A DNA stretch of 14,248 nt, from positions 1 to 14,248 of the forward strand of contig CAYRJN010000102.1 in the NCBI GenBank assembly GCA_964424545.1, in the 5' to 3' direction. This document shows, piece after piece, positions 1 to 7,001 of this stretch. The notes under the pieces were generated by a model. It was not told the origin of the DNA. It worked only from the letters and a program-made list of their open reading frames with translations, and ran no database searches. Numbering within the stretch: position 1 is the first letter of the stretch; each line of letters starts with the position of its first letter. A program made the translations under genes and the position numbers. This DNA is from JAUVIB01 sp964424545. Its GTDB lineage: Bacteria > Calditrichota > Calditrichia > Calditrichales > Calditrichaceae.

Positions 1-1
1 G

Positions 2-361
2 CAAAAATGTCTCGGTTGCGGCACATGTAATATTTTATGTCCGACCTGCTATTGTTTTGACGTTACCGATGAAATAGAGTTGGATGTTGTGGGAGGAAAA
101 CGCGAACGTAGCTGGGATAGTTGCGTGCTCCATCCTTTTGCGCGTGTTGCCGGAGGAGAAAATTTCAGAGAATTTCTAAGTCATAGAACCCGTCATCGTT
201 TATATCGCAAGTTCAAATATATCACTGAAAAATCCGGTAGGTTGCAATGCGTGGGCTGCGGACGCTGCACCAAATATTGTCCGGCCGGTATCAGTATGAC
301 CGGAATAGTAAATGATCTGATAAATGAATATCAGGATATGCAAAGCAAACAAACCATTTAA
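2..361 (+). CDS. hydB: Group 3b NiFe hydrogenase (sulfhydrogenase) beta subunit, 4Fe-4S protein, 5' partial
   Basis: This is the C-terminal part of an iron-sulfur electron-transfer subunit; the reading frame is open from base 2 and the start lies outside the window. Two cysteine clusters are visible. CLGCGTCNILCPTCYC lies at the very start of the fragment, and CVGCGRCTKYCPAG near its end, each fit for a [4Fe-4S] cluster. Between them is the conserved stretch around RSWDSC...ARVAGGENFREF, typical of the sulfhydrogenase beta subunit family (HydB, related to anaerobic sulfite reductase subunit A). In this family the protein relays electrons between the hydrogenase small subunit and the flavin subunit in the cytoplasm. 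It is followed 12 nt later by the gamma subunit, in the beta-gamma-delta-alpha order known for group 3b enzymes. An ATG at base 80 is internal and not a real start. Confidence 0.9.
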   Translation, partial: QKCLGCGTCNILCPTCYCFDVTDEIELDVVGGKRERSWDSCVLHPFARVAGGENFREFLSHRTRHRLYRKFKYITEKSGRLQCVGCGRCTKYCPAGISMTGIVNDLINEYQDMQSKQTI

Positions 362-373
362 AATCAGGGGTAA

Positions 374-1213
374 ATGGAAATGAATAATATAGAAAAAATG
401 GATTTATACTATCCGACATTATCCACAATAAAACGCGTTGATAATTTAACGCAGTTGGAAAAAAGGTTTGAGGTCGTTTTGCCCGACGGTAAAGATTTAG
501 GACACGCGCCCGGTCAATTTGTACAGGTTTCCATCTTTGGATTCGGCGAAGCGCCGATTTCCGTTTGCTCGTCACCGCAAAAGAAAGGGTCATTTGAATT
601 AACGGTGCGTAAAGTGGGGAGATTGACGGAGCGAATGCATCAATTAAAAGCGGGGGATACAATCGGAATTCGCGGTCCGTACGGAAACGGTTTTGATGTG
701 GACGATTTAAAAAAGAAAGACATGTTGATGGTCGCCGGCGGGATAGGCTTGGCTCCGCTTAAATCGTTAATTGATTATACTATTGATAAACGTGAAGATT
801 TCGGACGGGTGATTATCGTTTACGGCACCAAATCGCCGCAGGATATCCTTTTTCCCGAAGAAATAGAACGTTGGAAAGAGATGAACGATGTTGAATTTTA
901 TATGACGGTTGATCATCCTGACGATAACTGGCAAGGAAATGTGGGCGTAATTACAACGCTGATTCCGCCGTTGGAATTGGATGTGGAAAATACAATTGCC
1001 GCCATAGTCGGGCCGCCGGTGATGTATAAATTTGTAATTATGTCGTTGAAAGGGAAGAAAATTCCCGATGAAAATATTTACATGTCGTTAGAGCGCAATA
1101 TGAAATGCGGCGTTGGGAAGTGCGGTCATTGTCAGATTAACGATGTTTATGTATGTCAGGACGGTCCGGTATTTCAATATCCTCTCGCCAAACAATTGGA
1201 GGAAGCGATATGA
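374..1213 (+). CDS. hydG: Group 3b NiFe hydrogenase gamma subunit, FAD/NAD(P)-binding with 2Fe-2S cluster
   Basis: This 279-residue cytoplasmic flavoprotein belongs to the ferredoxin-NADP reductase superfamily (PyrK/HydG branch) and should exchange electrons between NAD(P)(H) and the hydrogenase FeS chain. The N-terminal beta-barrel FAD domain shows APGQFVQVSIFG (about 45-56) and APISVCSSP (60-68). GIRGPYGNGF (98-107) and the nucleotide-binding VAGGIGLAPLKSL (120-132) follow, with VGPPVMYK near 212-219. The C-terminus carries Cys245, Cys250, Cys253 and Cys261, the PyrK-type pattern for a [2Fe-2S] cluster. The Shine-Dalgarno AGGGG at 366-370 is only 3 nt from this ATG; the in-frame ATG at 380, 9 nt away, is an equally good start and would remove two residues. 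The stop overlaps the next start by 4 nt, so translation is probably coupled. Confidence 0.92.
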   Translation: MEMNNIEKMDLYYPTLSTIKRVDNLTQLEKRFEVVLPDGKDLGHAPGQFVQVSIFGFGEAPISVCSSPQKKGSFELTVRKVGRLTERMHQLKAGDTIGIRGPYGNGFDVDDLKKKDMLMVAGGIGLAPLKSLIDYTIDKREDFGRVIIVYGTKSPQDILFPEEIERWKEMNDVEFYMTVDHPDDNWQGNVGVITTLIPPLELDVENTIAAIVGPPVMYKFVIMSLKGKKIPDENIYMSLERNMKCGVGKCGHCQINDVYVCQDGPVFQYPLAKQLEEAI

Positions 1214-1965
1214 GCAAATCTAAAGTTGCTTTTTTTGATTTTACCAGCTGTGAAGGCTGTCAGTTAAATAAATTAAATTTTGAAAACGAGCTGCTCGGTA
1301 TTTTGGATTTGATCGAAATTGTAGAATTTCGCGAAGCAATGGACGACAAAGCGGATCATTATGATATTGCTTTTATTGAAGGAAGTATCAGCACGCCTAA
1401 ATGTGTTGAACGTATTTACGATATACGCAGACGCAGTGATATTCTTGTGGCGCTCGGCTCGTGCGCGGTTACGGGCGGCATTAATGCCATGAAGAACAAT
1501 CATCCGGCGGACGAAGTGCGCGAGACGGTTTACGGCAAGGATAAATATCTCTTCCCTTCCATGCCGGTTCAGCCGGTAAGCGCCATTGTTAAAGTGGATT
1601 ACGAAATTCGCGGCTGTCCCATGAGCGCGCCCGAATATTTGCATGTTTTTAAATCTCTTGTGCTGGGCCGTAAACCGGAAATAAAAGACTATGCGGTTTG
1701 CGTGGAATGCAAATTGCGAGAGAATGAATGCGTTCTCGATAAAGGGATGTTTTGCCTTGGCCCCGTTACGCGCGCAGGATGCGACGCTATTTGTCCGTCG
1801 TTCGGGCAATATTGCACCGGCTGCCGCGGCGTGGTTTCTCATGTAAATAGGGACGGGGCTATCGAAATGTTAAAAGAACATGGTTTTTCGGCCAAAGAGG
1901 CGGAAAATCGCTTGAAAATGTATTGTACCAACGAACTTGAATCAATAAATAAGTGGGGAGCATAA
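1210..1965 (+). CDS. hydD: Group 3b NiFe hydrogenase delta (small) subunit
   Basis: This 251-residue NiFe-hydrogenase small subunit carries the FeS relay from the active site. Cys14 and Cys17 (SCEGC), Cys85 (LGSCAVTGG) and Cys136 (IRGCPMSAPE) match the four ligands of the proximal [4Fe-4S] cluster. Eight further cysteines (164, 167, 174, 182, 191, 195, 202, 205) can hold two more [4Fe-4S] clusters, as in group 3 small subunits. There is no Tat signal peptide or C-terminal membrane anchor, so the enzyme is cytoplasmic. I chose the ATG at 1210 because GGAGGA (1198-1203) lies 6 nt upstream and ATGA overlaps the gamma stop. The frame stays open to 1153, but that extension lies inside the gamma gene and lacks family sequence. 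The stop overlaps the large-subunit ATG by 1 nt. Confidence 0.93.
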   Translation: MSKSKVAFFDFTSCEGCQLNKLNFENELLGILDLIEIVEFREAMDDKADHYDIAFIEGSISTPKCVERIYDIRRRSDILVALGSCAVTGGINAMKNNHPADEVRETVYGKDKYLFPSMPVQPVSAIVKVDYEIRGCPMSAPEYLHVFKSLVLGRKPEIKDYAVCVECKLRENECVLDKGMFCLGPVTRAGCDAICPSFGQYCTGCRGVVSHVNRDGAIEMLKEHGFSAKEAENRLKMYCTNELESINKWGA

Positions 1966-3269
1966 TGGGCAGGGATTTGAATATAAATGTACATCATATA
2001 ACCCGCGTCGAGGGACATGGCAATATCGTTGTGGACATGAAAAACGGCGTTTTGCAAAAGGCACAGTTGGATATTGTGGAAGCGCCGCGGTTTTTTGAGG
2101 CCATGCTTAAAGGACGCAATTTTCAGGAAGCGGCTATTATAACCTCGCGCATTTGCGGGATTTGTTCGCTGGGACATCAAATGACATCTCTTAAGGCCAC
2201 GGAAGCGGCTTTAGGATTGGAAGTTTCCGATCAAACCGTAATGCTGCGTAAACTTCTCGTTCACGGCGCTACCTTTCAAAGTAATGTTTTGCACGCGCTT
2301 TTTCTTGCGGCTCCCGATTTTTTGAAAGTCGGATCCGTTTTCCCGTTGGTTAACACCCATAAGGATGTCGTTTTGGCCGCTCTGCGTTTAAAAAGACTGG
2401 CCAATGATGTGGGCGATGTGATAAGTGGACGCGCGGTTCATCCTATTTCAATTGTGCCCGGCGGTTTTACCATGCTGCCCTCGGAAAAGGATATTGCCGC
2501 TCTTAAAGAAAAATTCATTAAACAGGCAATTCCGGATGTGGAATTTATTCTTGAAGTGCTGATCTCGCTTGCCGGTGAAATTCCTGTATTTGAAAGAGAG
2601 ACGGAATATATCAGCATTTACAGCGAAGAAGAATACGGCCTTTATGACGGAAAAATCTGTTCATCCGATGCCGGACTGTTTCCCGTAGAGGATTATCTGA
2701 ACGTTACTAATGAATTTGTGGTGCCGCATTCGTCGAGTAAACACGCTAAATTCAATCGTACTTCATATATGGTAGGCGCTTTGGCGCGTTTTAATAACAG
2801 TTATGCTTTACTTTCTCCTATGGCCAAAAAGGCGGCTGAAAAAATCGGTTTAAAGGCGCCTAATTACAATCCTTATATGAATACGGTAGCTCAGGTGGTA
2901 GAAGTTGTGCATTGCATCGAAGATTCCGTTCGTCTGTTTGATATTTTGCTTGATAAGGGAATTAAAAACGAAAAACCGAATCAGGAGCCGACGCGTTACG
3001 GCCGAGGAATAGCGGCTACGGAAGTGCCGCGAGGTATTTTGTTTCATGACTATACCTACAATCGTCAAGGGAATATTGTTGCGGCTAACTGCATTATTCC
3101 TACCGGGCAAAATCTTGCTAATATTGACGATGATATGAAAAAGCTGGTCCCTGAAGTAATTGACGAAGAAAAAGAGGATATCACCATGAAACTGGAAATG
3201 CTGGTGCGCGCTTACGATCCCTGTATATCCTGTTCGGTTCATCTGTTGGATGTTGAATTTGTAGAATAA
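1965..3269 (+). CDS. hydA: Group 3b NiFe hydrogenase alpha (large, catalytic) subunit
   Basis: This 434-residue large subunit carries the NiFe(CN)2CO active site that interconverts H2 with protons and electrons. RVEGHG lies at 14-19. The N-terminal nickel-ligand motif is RICGIC (Cys64, Cys67, with His71 after it), and the C-terminal one is DPCISCSVH (Cys420, Cys423, His426). Eight residues, LLDVEFVE, follow His426 and would be removed by the maturation protease after Ni insertion. This fits the protease gene 38 nt downstream. The ATG at 1965 is preceded by GTGGGGAG (1953-1960) and overlaps the small-subunit stop as TAATG. A GTG at 1953 is in frame but forms part of the ribosome-binding site. 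Length and motifs match group 3b rather than the membrane-bound group 1 enzymes. NAD(P) linkage is inferred from the gamma neighbour. Confidence 0.94.
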   Translation: MGRDLNINVHHITRVEGHGNIVVDMKNGVLQKAQLDIVEAPRFFEAMLKGRNFQEAAIITSRICGICSLGHQMTSLKATEAALGLEVSDQTVMLRKLLVHGATFQSNVLHALFLAAPDFLKVGSVFPLVNTHKDVVLAALRLKRLANDVGDVISGRAVHPISIVPGGFTMLPSEKDIAALKEKFIKQAIPDVEFILEVLISLAGEIPVFERETEYISIYSEEEYGLYDGKICSSDAGLFPVEDYLNVTNEFVVPHSSSKHAKFNRTSYMVGALARFNNSYALLSPMAKKAAEKIGLKAPNYNPYMNTVAQVVEVVHCIEDSVRLFDILLDKGIKNEKPNQEPTRYGRGIAATEVPRGILFHDYTYNRQGNIVAANCIIPTGQNLANIDDDMKKLVPEVIDEEKEDITMKLEMLVRAYDPCISCSVHLLDVEFVE

Positions 3270-3307
3270 AAAGGGTATGTTAAAACAAGCGTAGAAACGA
3301 ACGATAG

Positions 3308-3763
3308 ATGATAAAAATAATTTCACTTGGAAATACTTTACGCGGGGACGACGGTATCGGCCCCGCCGTTTTACAGGAATTGGCAAAAACCGATACCGGC
3401 GAGAAGTTTAAATTAATTGACGCCGGGTCTGACGCTTTTATTTTACTTGATCACTTAACGCAAACGGATCCTATTTTATTGATAGACTGCGCGAGAATGG
3501 GGAAGAATCCGGGTGAGATCGCCGTCTTTTCGGTGGAGAAATCCAATATTGCAACGGTGAGTAAAGCGATTGCCATTCACGGTTTCAGTTTTGCCGAGAT
3601 CTACAAAATGGCCGCGGCTTTGGGTAAAACGGCGCCGTGTATAATTATCGGCGTTGAACCAAAAATTATAACCTTTAACAAGCCGCTGTCCAATGAAGTA
3701 AGAAACAGTATTCCGCATATCATAAACTACATTATTGGGGAGGCAAATAGTTATGCCGCTTAA
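3308..3763 (+). CDS. Hydrogenase maturation protease (M52/HyaD-HybD family)
   Basis: This 151-residue Ni-dependent endopeptidase would trim the C-terminal tail of the large subunit once nickel is inserted, completing the active site. The N-terminus GNTLRGDDGIGP (8-19) is the family signature. The three nickel-sensing ligands known in E. coli HybD (Glu16, Asp62, His93) have counterparts here at Asp15, Asp60 (IDCARMG) and His91 (IHGFSF). The gene sits 38 nt after the large subunit. I see no good Shine-Dalgarno before the ATG, so it may be translated weakly or by coupling, which would suit an enzyme needed in small amounts. Its end overlaps the following response regulator by 11 nt. The family is clear; the specific substrate is inferred from position. 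Confidence 0.92.
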   Translation: MIKIISLGNTLRGDDGIGPAVLQELAKTDTGEKFKLIDAGSDAFILLDHLTQTDPILLIDCARMGKNPGEIAVFSVEKSNIATVSKAIAIHGFSFAEIYKMAAALGKTAPCIIIGVEPKIITFNKPLSNEVRNSIPHIINYIIGEANSYAA

Positions 3764-4142
3764 AAAAGTTTTAATCATAGATGACGATATCGATCTGGTT
3801 GAAGCGCTGCGTATTACATTGGAAAAATCGGGGTTTGAAGTGATCGATGCACAAGACGGCGTTAAAGGATTCGAAAAAGTTAAGAATGAGAATCCCGATG
3901 TGGTTATACTTGATGTGATGATGGGCTCGCAGGACGAAGGTTTTCATGTGGCTTATAATATCAGGAATGACGCCGGGACGGCTGATATACCGATATTAAT
4001 GTTAACCGCCGTTGGACAGGAAACCGGCTTTGAGTTCGATAAAGAGAAAGATGAAGATTTTCTGCCGGTCAATGAGTTTATTGAAAAACCGATCGATCCG
4101 GATGTTTTAATTGATAAAATCCGTGCGGCATTGGGACAATAA
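3753..4142 (+). CDS. Single-domain response regulator (CheY-like receiver)
   Basis: This 129-residue stand-alone receiver domain has no output domain. The acidic Mg-binding residues are in IIDDD (Asp10-Asp12), the phosphoacceptor is Asp54 in VVILDVMMG, the switch threonine is Thr85 (LMLTAV) and the conserved lysine is Lys112 (EKPID). The region between Thr85 and Lys112 is slightly longer and more acidic than in CheY. I chose the ATG at 3753 because GGGGAGG (3737-3743) lies 9 nt upstream; an in-frame TTG at 3735 is inside that ribosome-binding site. The gene overlaps the protease by 11 nt and is therefore the last gene of the hydrogenase operon. A histidine kinase begins 188 nt downstream and is the natural partner candidate. 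Lacking DNA-binding output, it would act through protein-protein contact or a phosphorelay. Confidence 0.9.
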   Translation: MPLKKVLIIDDDIDLVEALRITLEKSGFEVIDAQDGVKGFEKVKNENPDVVILDVMMGSQDEGFHVAYNIRNDAGTADIPILMLTAVGQETGFEFDKEKDEDFLPVNEFIEKPIDPDVLIDKIRAALGQ

Positions 4143-4220
4143 ACGATTATTGGCTGCCGATTTAAAATTATCACAGACACCCGTTTTTTATAGGACCTTT
4201 TTGCTTGTTGAATAATCGTT
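4142..4220. repeat. 10-bp inverted repeat AACGATTATT / AATAATCGTT ending in a T-run
   Basis: AACGATTATT at 4142-4151, just at the end of the response-regulator gene, is perfectly complementary to AATAATCGTT at 4211-4220, which is followed by further T residues. The arms are separated by 59 nt. It could be a long-loop terminator of the hydrogenase operon, or it may be chance in AT-rich sequence; no compact terminator is present here. Confidence 0.3.
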
Positions 4221-4257
4221 TTTTACATTAATCAATACAATATCGATAAATTTATAG

Positions 4258-4283
4258 ATATCCGAATAGTTAAATTCGGATAT
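4258..4283. promoter_or_regulatory. Perfect 10-bp hairpin / operator upstream of the histidine kinase gene
   Basis: ATATCCGAAT (4258-4267) and ATTCGGATAT (4274-4283) form a perfect 10-bp inverted repeat around the loop AGTTAA. It lies 48 nt before the kinase start. No T-run follows, so it is not a standard intrinsic terminator; instead TATAAT, a possible -10 box, follows directly at 4284-4289 with no matching -35 box. An operator overlapping the kinase promoter, or a 5'-leader RNA hairpin, are the likeliest roles. Confidence 0.45.
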
Positions 4284-4330
4284 TATAATGGCAATCAATA
4301 GATATTCATGTTTCAATATGCGGCCGCTAT

Positions 4331-5674
4331 ATGAATAAATTTTTTACAAATCTGCTTTTTAAAGAGCCGTTTGCATTTTTAACCAGCGATGTTTTAACAT
4401 CGCGAATTTCGTGGACGATTCGTTTGCGTTGGCTGGCTGTGGTCGGATATTTTGCGGGAACCATCGCCGCAAAACAGTTTTCATCCTTTGTCTTGCCCTA
4501 TGAGAAGATGTGGATTGTATTAGGCGGTCTCGCTTTTATAAATCTTATATATACGATTAGTGAAAAACGTTTAAAACAATTAACTTTCTCCAATGAAATT
4601 GTCGTTTTACAGGCGCAGATCATCATTGATTTGATTATTCTTACCATTTTACTGCATTATGCCGGAGGTATCGGTAATCCTATTTATCTTTTTTATGTAT
4701 TTCATGTGATCCTAATCAGTATTATTTTTACGGGTTATATTCCGCTGATTTACGCTACATTTACGGTTTTATCATTTGTAACTTTAATATTTTTAGAATA
4801 TAACGGTTATATCGGTCATTATTGTATGTTCCGCGTCTGTAATCATGAAAATATCGATTATATTTATCTCGTCGTATTGATCTTTACCGTTACCGTTTAT
4901 GTAACGGCTTATATTTGTATGGCCTTTATGCGTACTTACCGCAGAATAAAGCAGGAGATCGATCGAAAACATCGTGAATTGATCGAATCGGATAAACAAA
5001 AGACCAAATTTTTCCGTTTTGCTTCGCATGAATTGAAATCGCCCATAATTGCCATTAAATCGTCTTTAGACAGCTTTGTACGCAATTTCGGAGAGGAAAC
5101 GGACGAAAGGGGAGTCCAACTTATCAAGCGCGCCGCTTTTCGAGCAGAACAGATGCTGGAGATGACGCAGGAGCTATTAGAGTTATCGCGCAACCGAACT
5201 TTAATTCGTAAGAGAAAGGTTGAAAGAGTTTCCGTCGATATGCTATTAATCGAGATTATTCAACATGAAGAGGCAACGGCAAAAGAAAAAAAACAGAAAA
5301 TAACTATCGATATTGCCGATAATATTCCGCTTATTGCAGCCGAAAAAAACGATTTGATAAAAATTTTCGGAAATTTGATAAATAATGCCATACGTTATAC
5401 GCCGGAAAGCGGGATAATTCGCATATCGGCGCATGCGGAAGATGGGTTTCTTATTTTTTCGGTAAGCGATACGGGGATCGGGATTTGCGAAGAGGATATG
5501 GATAAAATTTTTTCCGAATTTTACCGTTGCGAGAACGCCAAAAAAATGGTTAGTTTTGGCACGGGTTTAGGACTATCGTTGGTTAAACAACTTGTGGAAA
5601 GTTATAAAGGAACAATTAAAATCGATTCACAGGTAAACAAAGGAGCAACTTTTACAGTAAAAATACCGATATAA
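4331..5674 (+). CDS. Membrane sensor histidine kinase, RegB/PrrB-like membrane domain
   Basis: This 447-residue sensor has about six hydrophobic segments in residues 30-200 (roughly 32-50, 60-76, 90-110, 117-135, 138-156, 178-200). The short loop between the third and fourth has GGIGNPI (112-118), which resembles the GGxxNPF quinone-binding motif described for RegB/PrrB kinases. The opening RLRWLAVVGYF is also of that type. A linker leads to the H-box FRFASHELKSP with His233. The ATPase domain has the N-box NLINNAIRYTP (348-358), G1 DTGIG (380-384) and G2 GTGLGL (410-415), so it should be an active kinase. RegB's redox cysteine just after the membrane domain has no counterpart here. There is no strong ribosome-binding site before the ATG. 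The response regulator upstream is a possible partner. Redox or quinone sensing is inference. Confidence 0.88.
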   Translation: MNKFFTNLLFKEPFAFLTSDVLTSRISWTIRLRWLAVVGYFAGTIAAKQFSSFVLPYEKMWIVLGGLAFINLIYTISEKRLKQLTFSNEIVVLQAQIIIDLIILTILLHYAGGIGNPIYLFYVFHVILISIIFTGYIPLIYATFTVLSFVTLIFLEYNGYIGHYCMFRVCNHENIDYIYLVVLIFTVTVYVTAYICMAFMRTYRRIKQEIDRKHRELIESDKQKTKFFRFASHELKSPIIAIKSSLDSFVRNFGEETDERGVQLIKRAAFRAEQMLEMTQELLELSRNRTLIRKRKVERVSVDMLLIEIIQHEEATAKEKKQKITIDIADNIPLIAAEKNDLIKIFGNLINNAIRYTPESGIIRISAHAEDGFLIFSVSDTGIGICEEDMDKIFSEFYRCENAKKMVSFGTGLGLSLVKQLVESYKGTIKIDSQVNKGATFTVKIPI

Positions 5675-5691
5675 CAGAGCGGAGGGGAGCC

Positions 5692-6144
5692 GTGATTAAA
5701 ATCGGAGGAATAATCGAACGGGACGCTATAACCTATTTTAGCGTTTCTATGATAATCGATAAACCCGGCGCTGTAGCAGAACTGTTAAAGATATTTGCGC
5801 TGGGAAATATAAATCTCGAATACATAACAGAAGCGAGCAGCAATGGTTGCGGGGCCGTTCTGGCTTTTTGCGTGGATACAAAAAACGCCGAAGCGGTGGA
5901 TCTGCTTCTTAAACAGCGCGACATTAAAATTAAAAAGATGGAGGAGGCCGGTTTTATCGGCGTTTACGGGCCGCATTTTAGAGAAAAACCGGCCATTGCG
6001 GCAAAATTTTGCGATGCGCTCGGAGATAATGGTATTAACATTTACGGAATATCAAGTAGTATTTCCTCTATCGCTTGTATTATTAAAGCAAGCGATAGAG
6101 CGGACGCCCGTCAAGCGCTCTTAAAAGTGTTCGAATTGCCGTAA
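5692..6144 (+). CDS. Stand-alone tandem ACT-domain protein
   Basis: This 150-residue protein is made of two ACT domains, about residues 10-70 and 78-147, with no catalytic domain. The first has VSMIIDKPGAVAELLKIFA and GNINLEYITEA; the second has VYGPHFREKPAIAAKFCDAL and INIYGISSSISSIACII, closely resembling the paired regulatory ACT domains of aspartokinase. ACT pairs bind amino acids or other small ligands at their interface and usually control a linked enzyme, so this one probably acts as a free ligand sensor. It starts with GTG, backed by GGAGG at 5681-5685 with 6 nt spacing, and begins 17 nt after the kinase stop, so the two are probably co-transcribed. A role as a small-molecule input to the kinase/response-regulator pair is inference from position; an amino-acid sensing role elsewhere is equally possible. 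Confidence 0.87.
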   Translation: MIKIGGIIERDAITYFSVSMIIDKPGAVAELLKIFALGNINLEYITEASSNGCGAVLAFCVDTKNAEAVDLLLKQRDIKIKKMEEAGFIGVYGPHFREKPAIAAKFCDALGDNGINIYGISSSISSIACIIKASDRADARQALLKVFELP

Positions 6145-6150
6145 GATATG

Positions 6151-6193
6151 AAAAGCGTAAATCCGTGAAAAATAAACGCGGATTTACGCTTTT
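6151..6193. terminator. Bidirectional intrinsic terminator between convergent genes
   Basis: AAAAGCGTAAATCCG (6151-6165) and CGGATTTACGCTTTT (6179-6193) form a perfect 15-bp stem with a 13-nt loop. The A-tract at one foot and T-tract at the other serve as U-tails on both strands. It lies between the ACT gene (+) ending at 6144 and the cytochrome gene (-) ending at 6201, so it should stop transcription from both sides. Confidence 0.9.
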
Positions 6194-6200
6194 GGACGAT

Positions 6201-6746
6201 TTACTTTTTTAGAACAGGGTGGGCTATCTCTTTAATGCGTTTTTTAAAATCAAACGGTTTGTAAGAAGGGCTCTCCTCATTGTGACATTTTTTACAGGTT
6301 TTCTCGTCCGGTTTAATTAAACCCACCGCTTTTCCGTCCTGTTTGCCTTCATAGATTGCTTTCATTACCTTTTTCTTATAATAATCGCCCCCAGGGCCGT
6401 GGCAGGATTCGCAACCAACACCGTCTTCCATTTTATATCTTTTACCGAGAAGGTTTTTATCGGCATTGTAGGCTGTAATATGACATTTTAAACATTGCGG
6501 CGCTTTTTGGGGGTCGCCGAGCCCTTTCTCCTTAGCGATTTTTTTTGATTCCGCGGAAGATAAGGTCGCATAGGCCTTTGAATGCTTGCTTTTCTGCCAG
6601 ATCTGGTATTGTTGACCGGATCTTTTAGATTTATGACAGGTTTTACATTTTCCCACACCCACATATTTATGTTGCGCCCCGGCCTGAGAGGGCGTAAATA
6701 CAAAAGTGAATGCTGTAATTAGCAAAAATACGGCAATTTTTCTCAT
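6201..6746 (-). CDS. Periplasmic tetraheme cytochrome c, c554-like
   Basis: This 181-residue secreted cytochrome has a Sec signal peptide (MRKIAVFLLITAFTFVF, probable cleavage after SQAGA near residue 24). Four CXXCH heme c motifs are present: Cys34-His38 (CKTCH), Cys85-His89 (CLKCH), Cys112-His116 (CESCH) and Cys151-His155 (CKKCH). The order, the SKHSKAY stretch with His55 as a likely distal ligand, and the CESCHGPGG signature match the cytochrome c554 family. It should carry electrons in the periplasm. The ATG at 6746 is chosen because AGGAGG is 5 nt upstream; the adjacent ATG at 6749 is only 2 nt from it and would add one Met. The mature protein is very lysine-rich, as is common for electron shuttles. 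A sigma-54-type promoter lies upstream at 6829-6844. The physiological partner is probably the divergent seven-heme protein, by inference. Confidence 0.9.
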   Translation of the reverse strand: MRKIAVFLLITAFTFVFTPSQAGAQHKYVGVGKCKTCHKSKRSGQQYQIWQKSKHSKAYATLSSAESKKIAKEKGLGDPQKAPQCLKCHITAYNADKNLLGKRYKMEDGVGCESCHGPGGDYYKKKVMKAIYEGKQDGKAVGLIKPDEKTCKKCHNEESPSYKPFDFKKRIKEIAHPVLKK

Positions 6747-6828
6747 CATTTCCTCCTTGCTGTTGTAATCGTTGTGCTAATCTTTATCATTAGGGTAATA
6801 ACCTTTATAAACATACCATTTGTTAAAA

Positions 6829-6844
6829 TGCAAGTCATGTGCCA
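6829..6844 (-). promoter_or_regulatory. Sigma-54 (RpoN) -24/-12 promoter for the tetraheme cytochrome
   Basis: Read on the minus strand the site is TGGCACATGACTTGCA. The GG (6843-6842) and GC (6831-6830) are separated by exactly 10 nt, and TGGCAC...TTGCA matches the sigma-54 consensus at all key positions. The predicted transcription start is about 6818, giving a leader of roughly 70 nt before the cytochrome ATG. No competing -35/-10 pair stands out. Confidence 0.75.
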
Positions 6845-6976
6845 TTATTGTATTGATTATTAAGAAACGATGAATTATTTCGTGTAAATTCTATTATATT
6901 ACAAGGAATTAAAGACCTTTACGGTGTTGCAAAGTCGCAGCTAATATTTAGTTCTTAATTAATCGAAATTTGCAAA

Positions 6977-6988
6977 AAAAGCGCTTTT
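6977..6988. promoter_or_regulatory. Perfect 12-bp palindrome midway between the two sigma-54 promoters
   Basis: AAAAGCGCTTTT is a perfect palindrome, and flanking GCAAA/GC bases extend the symmetry partly. It sits about 160-180 nt from each predicted start, near the midpoint of the two, a position that would suit a shared enhancer-binding activator. No activator gene is in the window, so binding is inference. It could also be chance in AT-rich sequence. Confidence 0.35.
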
Positions 6989-7001
6989 GCTGTGATATTT
7001 A

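Noticed and set aside
291..662. Open frames on the minus strand across the hydrogenase genes (also about 1273-1842, 1839-2180 and 2850-3386)
   Set aside because: They are antisense shadows of clearly coding genes, with no family sequence or ribosome-binding sites.
1153..1209. N-terminal extension of the hydrogenase small subunit
   Set aside because: It lies inside the gamma gene; the ATG at 1210 has a GGAGGA site 6 nt upstream and gives the normal family N-terminus.
5843..6124. Open frame of 93 codons inside the ACT gene on the same strand
   Set aside because: It is out of frame with the ACT protein, whose two domains are intact across the whole interval.
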